Made by a program: the position numbers and the translations under genes
The notes under the pieces: model-generated
What the model saw: only the letters and a program-made list of their open reading frames with translations
Databases searched by the model: none
Told to the model about the DNA's origin: nothing
From: Candidatus Terrybacteria bacterium RIFCSPLOWO2_01_FULL_58_14
GTDB lineage: Bacteria > Patescibacteriota > Minisyncoccia > Terrybacterales > 2-01-FULL-58-14
NCBI GenBank assembly: GCA_001824745.1
Contig: MHSZ01000021.1
Location: 10,023 to 16,374, forward strand
Direction of reading: 5' to 3'
Length of the DNA: 6,352 nucleotides
In this document: in pieces, positions 1-6,266 of the stretch
How the letters are laid out: every line of letters starts with the position of its first letter
Position numbering within the stretch: position 1 is the stretch's first letter

Positions 1-700
1 CAATGTTGGGATCCCCTGCCGTAATCTGGACGCGTTGATACGTTCCTTTCGGTCCCGTACCGTGCGGCTCTTTTCTGGTGAGGATCAGCGGGCGGTCGGA
101 TTGATTGGCCGTATTGTTCGTTACGTACCGGATGAACCTCGCGCGATGCGAAAGGAGGAATCGTCCTTTGTCCTCATCGCGAACCGAAAGGATCCCCGCG
201 CCGGTGAAGATCGTCCGCGTGACCAAATGCGTGGCCATGAGATCCTCGAACCAGCCCGAGAAATTGAGCGTTGCCGCCGTTTCCTGCGATCCTTGAGCAA
301 AGAGCTCTTCTCGCGCATCGAACAGATAGTTTTCGTGGCTTGCAAAGCACACGTCATCAGTTGCGCTATCGGTGTTGTCTCGGATGAGCAACACGCGGTT
401 GCCATCAATGAGCGGTATCGAAGTCGATACTTCCAGAAACCGGTCAAGGCCCCGGATCGTGCGGATGAGTTCGCGGACCGAGATACACTCGGCCGTAGCT
501 CCCTCCAGGTGACCCACATCGCAGTAGACGCGCGCGCCGTTGGGGAGAAACGCGCCCGTGGAACCGGTATGGAGCACGAACGAGAGAATCTCCGCGACGA
601 TTCTGGTCGCTAGTCCAGAATCCACGGCGGAAAAGCTTCCGTCAGGATGCTGAAGAAGGGCTCCGTACTCGCTCTCAAGACCGAAGATGCGTTTCCGCAT
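1..700 (-). CDS. pafA: Pup ligase, PafA-type (5' part only, runs off window)
   Basis: Carboxylate-amine ligase of the Dop/PafA family (glutamine-synthetase-like fold), expected to join the C-terminal Glu of a Pup-like protein to substrate lysines using ATP. I translated 233 codons, open to the window edge. It begins MRKRIFGLESEYG, so E9 and E11 sit where PafA has its metal/ATP-binding glutamates. LPNGARVYCDVGHLEGATAEC follows, with D61 as the expected catalytic Asp; then DNTDS (108-112), ASHENY (120-125), LVTRTIFTGAG (159-169) and GDPNI at the cut end. It lacks the Dop loop between the N-terminal motif and NGAR, which favours PafA over Dop. The ATG lies 2 bp after the dop stop, with AGGTGG (706-711) 5 nt upstream, so it is co-transcribed and probably translationally coupled. 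Several family positions are changed (HLEG for HPEY, LTRKEPHG for NTRDEPHA). PafA rather than another Dop/PafA paralogue is likely but not certain. Confidence 0.85.
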   Translation of the reverse strand, partial: MRKRIFGLESEYGALLQHPDGSFSAVDSGLATRIVAEILSFVLHTGSTGAFLPNGARVYCDVGHLEGATAECISVRELIRTIRGLDRFLEVSTSIPLIDGNRVLLIRDNTDSATDDVCFASHENYLFDAREELFAQGSQETAATLNFSGWFEDLMATHLVTRTIFTGAGILSVRDEDKGRFLLSHRARFIRYVTNNTANQSDRPLILTRKEPHGTGPKGTYQRVQITAGDPNI

Positions 701-702
701 TC

Positions 703-2403
703 TTACCACCTGCTTCCTTGCCGCACGGTGATCCCCGCCTCTTTCAGGAACCGCAGGAGCTGGACGGGGTTTTTCGCGGTATCCAGTGCCTCGCGTACCT
801 CATCGGCATTGCCGCGCAGCGGATCGCTCAGCGCAATCACCTCTTCGGTATCGCTCGAGTGTTCTTGCGCATCGCCGGCATCGAAGAAGAGGTACTCCCA
901 TTGCGCGCCGCGGAGCGCCGAAGAAAACTCGGCAATGCACCTGCCCCGAAGGTAGGCGCGTGTACTCTCGGGCGGCGTTACCAACGCACGGGCAATTTCC
1001 TCGTCACTTGCGAGTCGGCGCAAGTATCCGTTGTCATCGAGCCACTGACGGAGCCCCACCGCGGGGTTCACGTCGTGGTACCGCGCATCGCGAACGCGCA
1101 TCCGCGGGTCGTCCCACGAAAAGCCGCGTTCGCAAAGCTCCTCGAGAAGAACCTGTTTCGTCGCCCAATCAAGCGTGCCCACAAGATCATCCCGGTGGTT
1201 CGGAAGATCGCCGAGAAAATCGAGCACGCGCGAAAATTCGTCAAGCAGATCCCTCTCTTCCTTCGTGGGAACGGCCGCGTCCGCAAAGTACCGCGCAAGC
1301 AGCGCATGAAACTCGCGCTGGATATCCAATGCGGTAACGTGCCGACCGTCTTGCAGCGAAACCGGGACAGTGAGGGTAGGATCGTGCGAGATCGCCCTGA
1401 TTGCTGCAACGCCGTCATGTAATGGCGTACACAGCGGGGAACCTACCGATGCGGGAAAATCGTCTTCCAGCATTTTGAGCACCATCGCGGTCAAGCCGAT
1501 TTTGAGCCAGAACGCGACGTCGCAGATGTTGGCATCGCCGACGATAACGTGGAGCCGGCGAAATCGTGTCGCATCGGCATACGGACGGTCACGCGTGTTG
1601 ATGATGCCGCGCCTGTACGTCGTGTCCTCTCCTAAACGCGCGTTGATGAAGTCCGCGCGCTGGGAGAGCTGGTAGGGATACGGACAATGTGCCGGATGAT
1701 CCCCGTACTCTTCATCGTCGAGCCATCGTAGGGAAGACCGTCGATTGTCGTGCTCCTCCTCGCAACCTACTTTTCCTGCACCAACAACGATCTGGCGAGT
1801 GACAAAGAAGGTTTCAAGAATTCTGCTTTTGGGAGACGGCGTGATGAGCTCCTCGAACGTTCCGGGATCCACGCAATAGTTTTCGTGCGCCGCATAGCTG
1901 TGGCCCGCCCGGTCCGAATTGTCCTTATGGACCTCTACGGTAACCTGCATCTTCTCCTCAAGCGCTCGCCGCCCGGCATCCACCAAAAGATCGCCCGCTC
2001 GATACCACGCAACAAGCTCTCGCGCCGACGTGCATTCCGGCGTGGAGTACTCCGGATGACCCATATCCACATAGAAGCGAGCGCCGTTGGGAAGCATAGA
2101 GCCCGAAAGCCCCACGATTCGGAAAAGTTCCTCTTGTTCTTCTCCCTGGCGTTGGTTTCTGCGTCGCCGCCCGCGGAGACGCAAACGATCGAGAAAGCTA
2201 TCGATTTGCGACCGCGATCGCGATCCCTCATGCTTGAGCAACAAGTCGAGCCGCTCTCGGTTCTGCGGATTCTCCATACTGGGAACGGCGAGCGTCTCTC
2301 GCGCCAGTTGTACAAGCTCCATTGCGTTGGCGGAAAGGCGGTCGGAGTTTGGGAGAGAGATTCCGTATTCCGTTTCCGTGCCGAACACTTTCGTAAGAGC
2401 CAT
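703..2403 (-). CDS. dop: Depupylase / Pup deamidase Dop
   Basis: Dop hydrolyses the isopeptide bond between Pup and its target and, where Pup ends in Gln, deamidates it to Glu. The predicted protein has 566 residues, somewhat longer than the roughly 500 of mycobacterial Dop. It starts MALTKVFGTETEYG, with E10 and E12 in the metal-binding motif. An Arg/Glu-rich insertion (about 45-97) occupies the position of the Dop loop that separates depupylase from ligase. NGARFYVDMGHPEYSTPEC follows (103-124), with D113 as the expected nucleophile/catalytic Asp, then HENY (173-176), VTRQIVVGAGKVG (201-213), YQLSQRADF (244-252), RGIINTRDRPYAD (265-277), RRLHVIVGDAN (282-292) and the C-terminal TRAYLRGRCIAEF (481-493). 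The frame could start 10 codons earlier, but this ATG has GAGGAG (2409-2414) 5 nt upstream and begins the conserved motif. It lies after arc across 104 bp carrying a terminator and a promoter, and 2 bp before pafA. Confidence 0.95.
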   Translation of the reverse strand: MALTKVFGTETEYGISLPNSDRLSANAMELVQLARETLAVPSMENPQNRERLDLLLKHEGSRSRSQIDSFLDRLRLRGRRRRNQRQGEEQEELFRIVGLSGSMLPNGARFYVDMGHPEYSTPECTSARELVAWYRAGDLLVDAGRRALEEKMQVTVEVHKDNSDRAGHSYAAHENYCVDPGTFEELITPSPKSRILETFFVTRQIVVGAGKVGCEEEHDNRRSSLRWLDDEEYGDHPAHCPYPYQLSQRADFINARLGEDTTYRRGIINTRDRPYADATRFRRLHVIVGDANICDVAFWLKIGLTAMVLKMLEDDFPASVGSPLCTPLHDGVAAIRAISHDPTLTVPVSLQDGRHVTALDIQREFHALLARYFADAAVPTKEERDLLDEFSRVLDFLGDLPNHRDDLVGTLDWATKQVLLEELCERGFSWDDPRMRVRDARYHDVNPAVGLRQWLDDNGYLRRLASDEEIARALVTPPESTRAYLRGRCIAEFSSALRGAQWEYLFFDAGDAQEHSSDTEEVIALSDPLRGNADEVREALDTAKNPVQLLRFLKEAGITVRQGSRW

Positions 2404-2408
2404 CAAAA

Positions 2409-2414
2409 CTCCTC
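2409..2414 (-). promoter_or_regulatory. dop ribosome binding site
   Basis: GAGGAG read on the minus strand, 5 nt before the ATG at 2403. It decides the dop start over an in-frame ATG 10 codons upstream, which would place this site inside the coding region. Confidence 0.8.
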
Positions 2415-2444
2415 TTTCTTTTTCAAGGATCACGAAGTGGCGCC

Positions 2445-2473
2445 ATCATATAGAGAAAGGCGCCCGGATGCAA
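2445..2473 (-). promoter_or_regulatory. Predicted sigma70-type promoter for dop-pafA
   Basis: On the minus strand TTGCAT (2468-2473, three of six matches to TTGACA) is followed by a 17-nt spacer and TATGAT (2445-2450, five of six matches to TATAAT). Transcription would start near 2438, leaving an untranslated leader of about 35 nt before the dop ATG. The -35 hexamer occupies the loop of the terminator hairpin at 2459-2483, so the same bases could end arc transcription and start dop transcription. Promoter calls from sequence alone are weak; the exact spacing and good -10 are the support. Confidence 0.5.
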
Positions 2474-2483
2474 CCCGGACGCC
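2459..2483 (-). terminator. Hairpin terminator or attenuator between arc and dop
   Basis: Nine-base arms (2475-2483 and 2459-2467) enclose a 7-nt loop. In minus-strand RNA all nine pairs form, with one G-U (GGCGUCCGG with CCGGGCGCC), followed by UUUCUCUAUAU. The stem starts 24 nt after the arc stop codon. In plus-strand RNA the stem has one C-A mismatch and is followed by TCTTTT, so it could be weakly bidirectional, though no plus-strand gene needs it. The U run is interrupted, so partial read-through into dop is plausible. Confidence 0.65.
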
Positions 2484-2507
2484 TCTTTTGTGCACTATGT
2501 GCGTTTG

Positions 2508-4436
2508 TTACGTTGCGGAACGACCGCGCCGCTTCGAGAGACGATCGTCTCCCTCCTGTGAACCCAAGGAGGTCACGCGGAATGGTCGATCTTCCCGGAC
2601 GTTGAGAATCCTTGCCCACTCTTGAGCATTGGTGCGGTTCGGCAACGCCTCACCCTCCTTGAAGACTTCCTCCAAGGCAACGAAGAGGTGCCCAAGCCGC
2701 AGACCGCCATCCTCGTTGTTGACGATTTCGTCCTTGATCGCAAGCTGCTTGCCGCGATCGATAATCGCCTTGATGAGGGCGCCCGAGATAATGTCCTTCA
2801 TGAAGAAGGTCGCTCGGCCGCCGCGCAGGTCTTCGTACTCGATCGCCACCACGCGCTGTCGCTGCAGCGCTTGCTCCTGTTCCCGCTTCGATGCGCCGGG
2901 GTCTCCGAATATACGGTCAACGAGTCGCCGCACGATGTACTCTGCAACGTTCTGCCGATTGGCAGAAAAGTCCCGATAGATCTTCTCGTCGAACTCCGGG
3001 TGATCGGGGTCTTGATACTTGGGGTGGAACGGGAAGTTCTCTTTCCCAAGGTATACCCGGAAAATCGCGGCAACCCCGTCTCGATCCGGACGAGGAAACT
3101 CGATTGGCGGGTAGAGCCGCCCCGCACGCGTGAGCGCGGGGTCGATCATGTCGGGACGATTCGTTGTCCCGATCACCACGATGTTCCCGTACTCGGTCAC
3201 GCCGTCGAGCATCGTGGAAAACTGCGTCACCGCCGTCTCCCCGACGCCGGAGGTGCCCACGCGCGTGCCGCGCGTCGGGAACATCGCATCGATCTCGTCG
3301 AAGAGCACGATGACGATGCCGCCGTCGGCCGCCTTCTGTTTGGCAAGCTCGAAGGGCTCCCGAATTTTCCGCTCGGTTTCACCCACCCACATCGTAAGCA
3401 GTTGAGGTCCTGCGACCGAAAGCAGGAATACCGGCCTCTCCGTTGCTCTCCGAATGGCGTTAGCGACCACCTTCAGCGCCAGCGTTTTTCCGCCGCCGGG
3501 CGGTCCGTGCAACAGAAGACCAGACCCCATCGAAAGCGCATACCGGCTGAAACGATCGGGGTGCAGCAATGGCAACTCGAGGTGATCCCGAAGCTTCACC
3601 AAAGCCGCATCTTGTCCGCCGATATCGGCGTAGGTCAGTTCGGGAATTTCCTCGAGCAAAAGGTCGCTCGTTGCCTCTTGCGGCAGCACCTCGATGACGT
3701 AACCGTTCCTGCCATCGAAAAGGACATGGTCGCCGACAGTAAGCGCATCCGGTGCCGAAACGGTTTCGGACCGAAACGCGATCACGTTGTCTCCGGTGTG
3801 TACGGTGACCCGGACACGACCGTCGTCGAGCAGTTCGTCGACAATGCCTTCTTCACCGCGATCTTCGAACTCGGCGATTGCCTGCAAGACGTTGCCTTGC
3901 GGCGTAAGAAGGAGCCGCTGTCCCGGGACGAGCGCTTCACTATCCACGTCGTCGGCAACCGCTGCCGACACGCGCTGGCCGTTGAACATGAGGTCCACCG
4001 TACCGTCTTCGTTGGCGCGAATGAACGCTCCGTACGGACGTGGCGGCTGAATCAAGGCCTGAAGCTGCGCGATCAGGGCGTCTTTGCGGGCATTGTCTTC
4101 TTCCGCAAGCGCCAACGCCGCCTGCACTTCTTCCCGGTATGAGTCCAGCGTCCGCGCGATGATTTCTGCTCGCTCGGATATCTCCGCGTTCTCCTCCTGA
4201 AGCTCGCGGTGCGCCCGTTTCAACGCGACGTGATTGTCTCGCTTCTCGCCCCACATGCGTAGCAGTCCCGCTTCCAGGACCATCAGCTCGTGTTCGACGA
4301 GTTCGAGATAATGGAACTGCTCGTTTGGCTTCGCGTTGCGAAGTAGTTCAAGTGCCGCATCGACGTTGAGGAAAAACTTATCGAGCTGCTGTTTGACCCT
4401 CGTCCACTTGAGGGGCACGGATCCCTGTCCTGGCAT
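2508..4436 (-). CDS. arc: Proteasome-associated AAA+ ATPase Arc/Mpa
   Basis: Hexameric ATPase that recognises pupylated proteins through N-terminal coiled coils and unfolds them, normally into a 20S proteasome. The predicted protein has 642 residues (Mtb Mpa has 609). In order: an N-terminal helical segment (about 10-60) not obvious in Mpa; a charged coiled coil (about 64-130) ending in QPPRPYGAFI, matching Mpa's QPPSGYGVLL; tandem OB-type domains (about 135-255); the linker LLLEEIPELTYADIGG (259-274); Walker A GPPGGGKT (311-318, K317); pore loop MWVGETER (349-356); Walker B IVIVLFDE (D380, E381); GTTNRPDMIDPALTRAGR (423-440), with R437/R440 in the Arg-finger region; and a C-terminal helical region with NAQEWARI (603-610), matching Mpa's NPDDWARI. 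It ends GRSAT, without the GQYL-type tail that docks Mpa to the proteasome. The start was chosen for GGAGGT 5 nt upstream; the frame extends 32 codons further, overlapping idh, without family-like sequence. It has its own promoter after idh. Confidence 0.95.
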   Translation of the reverse strand: MPGQGSVPLKWTRVKQQLDKFFLNVDAALELLRNAKPNEQFHYLELVEHELMVLEAGLLRMWGEKRDNHVALKRAHRELQEENAEISERAEIIARTLDSYREEVQAALALAEEDNARKDALIAQLQALIQPPRPYGAFIRANEDGTVDLMFNGQRVSAAVADDVDSEALVPGQRLLLTPQGNVLQAIAEFEDRGEEGIVDELLDDGRVRVTVHTGDNVIAFRSETVSAPDALTVGDHVLFDGRNGYVIEVLPQEATSDLLLEEIPELTYADIGGQDAALVKLRDHLELPLLHPDRFSRYALSMGSGLLLHGPPGGGKTLALKVVANAIRRATERPVFLLSVAGPQLLTMWVGETERKIREPFELAKQKAADGGIVIVLFDEIDAMFPTRGTRVGTSGVGETAVTQFSTMLDGVTEYGNIVVIGTTNRPDMIDPALTRAGRLYPPIEFPRPDRDGVAAIFRVYLGKENFPFHPKYQDPDHPEFDEKIYRDFSANRQNVAEYIVRRLVDRIFGDPGASKREQEQALQRQRVVAIEYEDLRGGRATFFMKDIISGALIKAIIDRGKQLAIKDEIVNNEDGGLRLGHLFVALEEVFKEGEALPNRTNAQEWARILNVREDRPFRVTSLGSQEGDDRLSKRRGRSAT

Positions 4437-4441
4437 ACTAC

Positions 4442-4447
4442 ACCTCC
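4442..4447 (-). promoter_or_regulatory. arc ribosome binding site
   Basis: GGAGGT on the minus strand, 5 nt before the ATG at 4436, is close to a perfect anti-16S match. It fixes the arc start and rejects the longer in-frame upstream ATG. A palindrome ends 2 nt upstream of it. Confidence 0.85.
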
Positions 4448-4449
4448 GC

Positions 4450-4466
4450 ACACGACACGGTCGTGT
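4450..4466 (-). promoter_or_regulatory. Palindrome in the arc leader (candidate operator or RNA hairpin)
   Basis: ACACGAC, a 3-nt spacer and GTCGTGT form a perfect 7-bp inverted repeat immediately upstream of the arc Shine-Dalgarno. A third copy of the heptamer (ACACGAC on the plus strand, 4509-4515) touches the predicted -10 box. In DNA this could be a repressor site; in RNA it could be a small hairpin beside the ribosome binding site. No regulator can be named. Confidence 0.45.
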
Positions 4467-4503
4467 TCCACTCCTTGTTTCATCAAAGAACTTCGGTGTG
4501 CAT

Positions 4504-4532
4504 AAAGTACACGACGCACGCGGCTTCGTCAA
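4504..4532 (-). promoter_or_regulatory. Predicted sigma70-type promoter for arc
   Basis: TTGACG (4527-4532, five of six matches to the -35 consensus) overlaps the idh stop codon. It is followed after exactly 17 nt by TACTTT (4504-4509, three of six matches to the -10). A start near 4497 would give a leader of about 60 nt containing the palindrome. The -35 and spacing are good; the -10 is poor. Confidence 0.45.
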
Positions 4533-5587
4533 GAATGCGCGAGGTTGCGGAGCACGCCTTCGGTAAAATGCCGCGTCGTCGCACTACCGCCTAAATCCCT
4601 GGTACGGAAACGCTGCTGCAACAGAGCGTTTTCCACCGCACGCTCGATATGATTCGCGCGACGGCGATCGCCAAGGTGGCGCAAGAGCATCACGGCGGAG
4701 AAGATCATCGCCGTGGGATTCGCGATCCCCTTCCCCGCAATATCAGGAGCGGTGCCGTGCACGGGCTCAAACACGGCCGCGCGATCCCCGATTTGCGCTG
4801 AAGGCGCCAAGCCGATGCCGCCGATCAGGCCCGCGGCCAGATCGGAAAGAATATCACCGTAGAGATTGGGGCACAAAAGCACATCGAGGCGTTCGGGTTT
4901 CCGCACGAGCTGTTGGGCAGCGTTATCCACGATGAGGTCGTCGCACCTGATCGCTCGCTGCCTTGCGAAAATAGCACGGGCCTCGCGGAGAAAAAGCCCG
5001 TCGGTTTCTTTCAAAATATTCGCCTTGTGCACGATGCTCACGGAATGCCGACGATTCCTCTTCGCCCACGAAAGTGTGAATGCGGCTACTTTGCGGCTCG
5101 CCGATTTGGTGATGATCTTGAGCGCAACCGCAGCATCGCTCCGCAGCGTTCTGCCGGTCCCCTTGCGCACCAAGGCACGAATCGCCCGATTGTTTGTCCG
5201 CGGAATCTCAATCCCCGTGTAAAGATCCTCGGTATTCTCTCGAATGATCACCAGATCAACCCGAGGAAAAAATGTTGCAATGCCGGGAATCGCGCGCACC
5301 GGCCGCACGTTTGCATAAAGCCCCAGCGACTGGCGAAGCGCCACGTTCGCGCTGCGATACCCTTCGCCCACCGGCGTTTCAAGCGGCCCCTTGAGCGCAA
5401 GGCGGTGCTTTCTGATCGCACGGAGTGTGACGGAGGGAAGCGGATCAAGCCCCCGCGCGAGAGCAGCTCTGCCTGCGAAGTATTCACGGAAACGCAACGG
5501 CGCGCGGGCCGCGCGCAAGACCGCAATCGTTGCAGCGGCAATCTCGGGACCGATGCCGTCGCCACGGATGAGGATAACGTCGCGCAT
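4529..5587 (-). CDS. NAD-dependent isocitrate dehydrogenase
   Basis: Beta-decarboxylating dehydrogenase predicted to oxidise isocitrate to 2-oxoglutarate with NAD+. It has 352 residues, the usual length of the short NAD-IDH/IDH3-like class. The N-terminus DVILIRGDGIGPEI is typical. LKGPLETPVGEGYRSANVALRQSLGLYANVRPVR (65-98) carries the isocitrate-type S79-x-N81 with R85 and R95, unlike isopropylmalate dehydrogenase. IIRENTEDLYTGIE (114-127) supplies R116 and Y123; K188, D221, D245 and D249 match the catalytic and metal-binding residues. HGTAPDIAGKG (277-287) has D282-I283, where NADP enzymes have Lys-Tyr, indicating NAD preference. Homoisocitrate dehydrogenase is the main alternative. The ATG follows the exonuclease TAA with no gap, and its own Shine-Dalgarno is weak (GGGGCT), so translation probably depends on coupling. 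The stop codon overlaps the predicted arc promoter. No link to pupylation is evident. Confidence 0.88.
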   Translation of the reverse strand: MRDVILIRGDGIGPEIAAATIAVLRAARAPLRFREYFAGRAALARGLDPLPSVTLRAIRKHRLALKGPLETPVGEGYRSANVALRQSLGLYANVRPVRAIPGIATFFPRVDLVIIRENTEDLYTGIEIPRTNNRAIRALVRKGTGRTLRSDAAVALKIITKSASRKVAAFTLSWAKRNRRHSVSIVHKANILKETDGLFLREARAIFARQRAIRCDDLIVDNAAQQLVRKPERLDVLLCPNLYGDILSDLAAGLIGGIGLAPSAQIGDRAAVFEPVHGTAPDIAGKGIANPTAMIFSAVMLLRHLGDRRRANHIERAVENALLQQRFRTRDLGGSATTRHFTEGVLRNLAHS

Positions 5588-6196
5588 TTACAGCCCCAAG
5601 CCCTGGTTCCGCAACTGCTCGCGCATCCGCGCGAACTCCTCCTCCAACCGAACAAATACCTGATAGGTCGCAATCGCATCGGGAAGCGCTCGATGTGCAT
5701 CTTCGAGTTCAATGCTGAACGCGCGCCGAGCCGCCCCCAAACTGAAGCGTGGACCGAACTCTGTTTCGCGCCCTGAAAGTTTCGCCCACCGGATAAAGTC
5801 GGGTTTCAGGTCGTACCACGTGTAGTCGAGGCCGTACTGCTCCAACGTCATGCCGGCACGATTCATCGCGGGCTCGAGAAACGCGCGATCAAAACTGACG
5901 TTCCACCCCCAGAGCGCCGCCCCTCGTACCTTCTCGCAAAAGAAGCGCGCGGCTTCCGCTTCCGGCATTGCGTCACGCCATTCCTCAGCGGTGTAGTGAT
6001 TGATCGTCAATGCTTCGGGGTCGGCATCCGCGATGCGCAAGGGACGCACCTTCGCAGAAAAAGAATCCTCAATGCCGTAGGGAGGAGCCCCGGCAACGAT
6101 CACCGCACCGATCTCCAAAAGTTCGTGGCGGCCCGGTTGGGTGCCCGTGGTCTCGGTATCGAGGAACACGAGTGGACGAATAACGATTTCTTGCAT
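5588..6196 (-). CDS. DEDDh 3'-5' exonuclease (DnaQ/RNase T superfamily)
   Basis: Stand-alone exonuclease domain of 202 residues, removing nucleotides from 3' ends of DNA or RNA with two metal ions. All catalytic residues are visible: Exo I is VFLDTETTG (10-18; D13, E15), Exo II is GWNVSFDRAFLEPAM (97-111; D103) and Exo III is EDAHRALPDA (165-174; H168, D173), so it is the DEDDh type. There is no polymerase, helicase or BRCT domain, and no clear beta-clamp motif. It could be a DNA polymerase III epsilon-like proofreader or a repair or RNA-processing nuclease; the sequence does not choose. The ATG lies just before the first beta strand; no strong Shine-Dalgarno is visible, and a later GTG at codon 10 would remove part of that strand. 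It is the first gene after the terminator at 6240-6258 and abuts the dehydrogenase gene. Confidence 0.9.
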   Translation of the reverse strand: MQEIVIRPLVFLDTETTGTQPGRHELLEIGAVIVAGAPPYGIEDSFSAKVRPLRIADADPEALTINHYTAEEWRDAMPEAEAARFFCEKVRGAALWGWNVSFDRAFLEPAMNRAGMTLEQYGLDYTWYDLKPDFIRWAKLSGRETEFGPRFSLGAARRAFSIELEDAHRALPDAIATYQVFVRLEEEFARMREQLRNQGLGL

Positions 6197-6239
6197 CGTC
6201 GCTATCGTGGCATACGAGCGCTTCCGAGAAAAGGAGAAG

Positions 6240-6258
6240 GCCCCGACAGTGTCGGGGC
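6240..6258 (-). terminator. Rho-independent terminator after the truncated membrane-protein gene
   Basis: A perfect inverted repeat GCCCCGACA-G-TGTCGGGGC forms an 8-bp GC-rich stem with a 3-nt loop. On the minus strand it begins 8 nt after the TAA at 6267 and is followed by CTTCTCCTTTTC, a pyrimidine-rich but interrupted U run. The plus strand has no T run after it, so it belongs to the minus-strand gene upstream. It separates that gene from the exonuclease-dehydrogenase pair. Confidence 0.75.
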
Positions 6259-6266
6259 TTCCAACG

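Noticed and set aside
35..613. Plus-strand open frame of 192 codons at the left edge
   Set aside because: The minus strand here encodes an uninterrupted Dop/PafA-family protein up to the window edge; the plus frame is its shadow.
2489..2503. Small inverted repeat GCAC-TAT-GTGC after the arc stop
   Set aside because: Only 4-bp arms, expected by chance; no associated signal.
2404..2507. Search for a small pup/UBact gene in the arc-dop gap
   Set aside because: The 104 bp are too short for a usual Pup and are occupied by a terminator hairpin, promoter elements and the dop ribosome binding site.
1750..2625. Plus-strand open frame of 291 codons
   Set aside because: It is antisense to the N-terminal half of dop, the intergenic hairpin and the end of arc; no family features, and it ignores the clear dop gene.
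2622..4142. Plus-strand open frame of 506 codons
   Set aside because: It lies wholly antisense to arc, whose protein has a full set of AAA motifs and a good ribosome binding site. The plus-strand product has no recognisable motif; long antisense frames are common opposite GC-rich genes.
4283..4519. Minus-strand frame of 78 codons across the arc start
   Set aside because: Considered as a small tag protein gene (pup position check). Its product is Ser-rich with no Pup-like C-terminus, it overlaps arc in another frame, and the GGAGGT site serves the arc ATG.
4913..5776. Plus-strand open frame of 287 codons
   Set aside because: It is antisense to the dehydrogenase and the end of the exonuclease, both of which have complete catalytic motifs.
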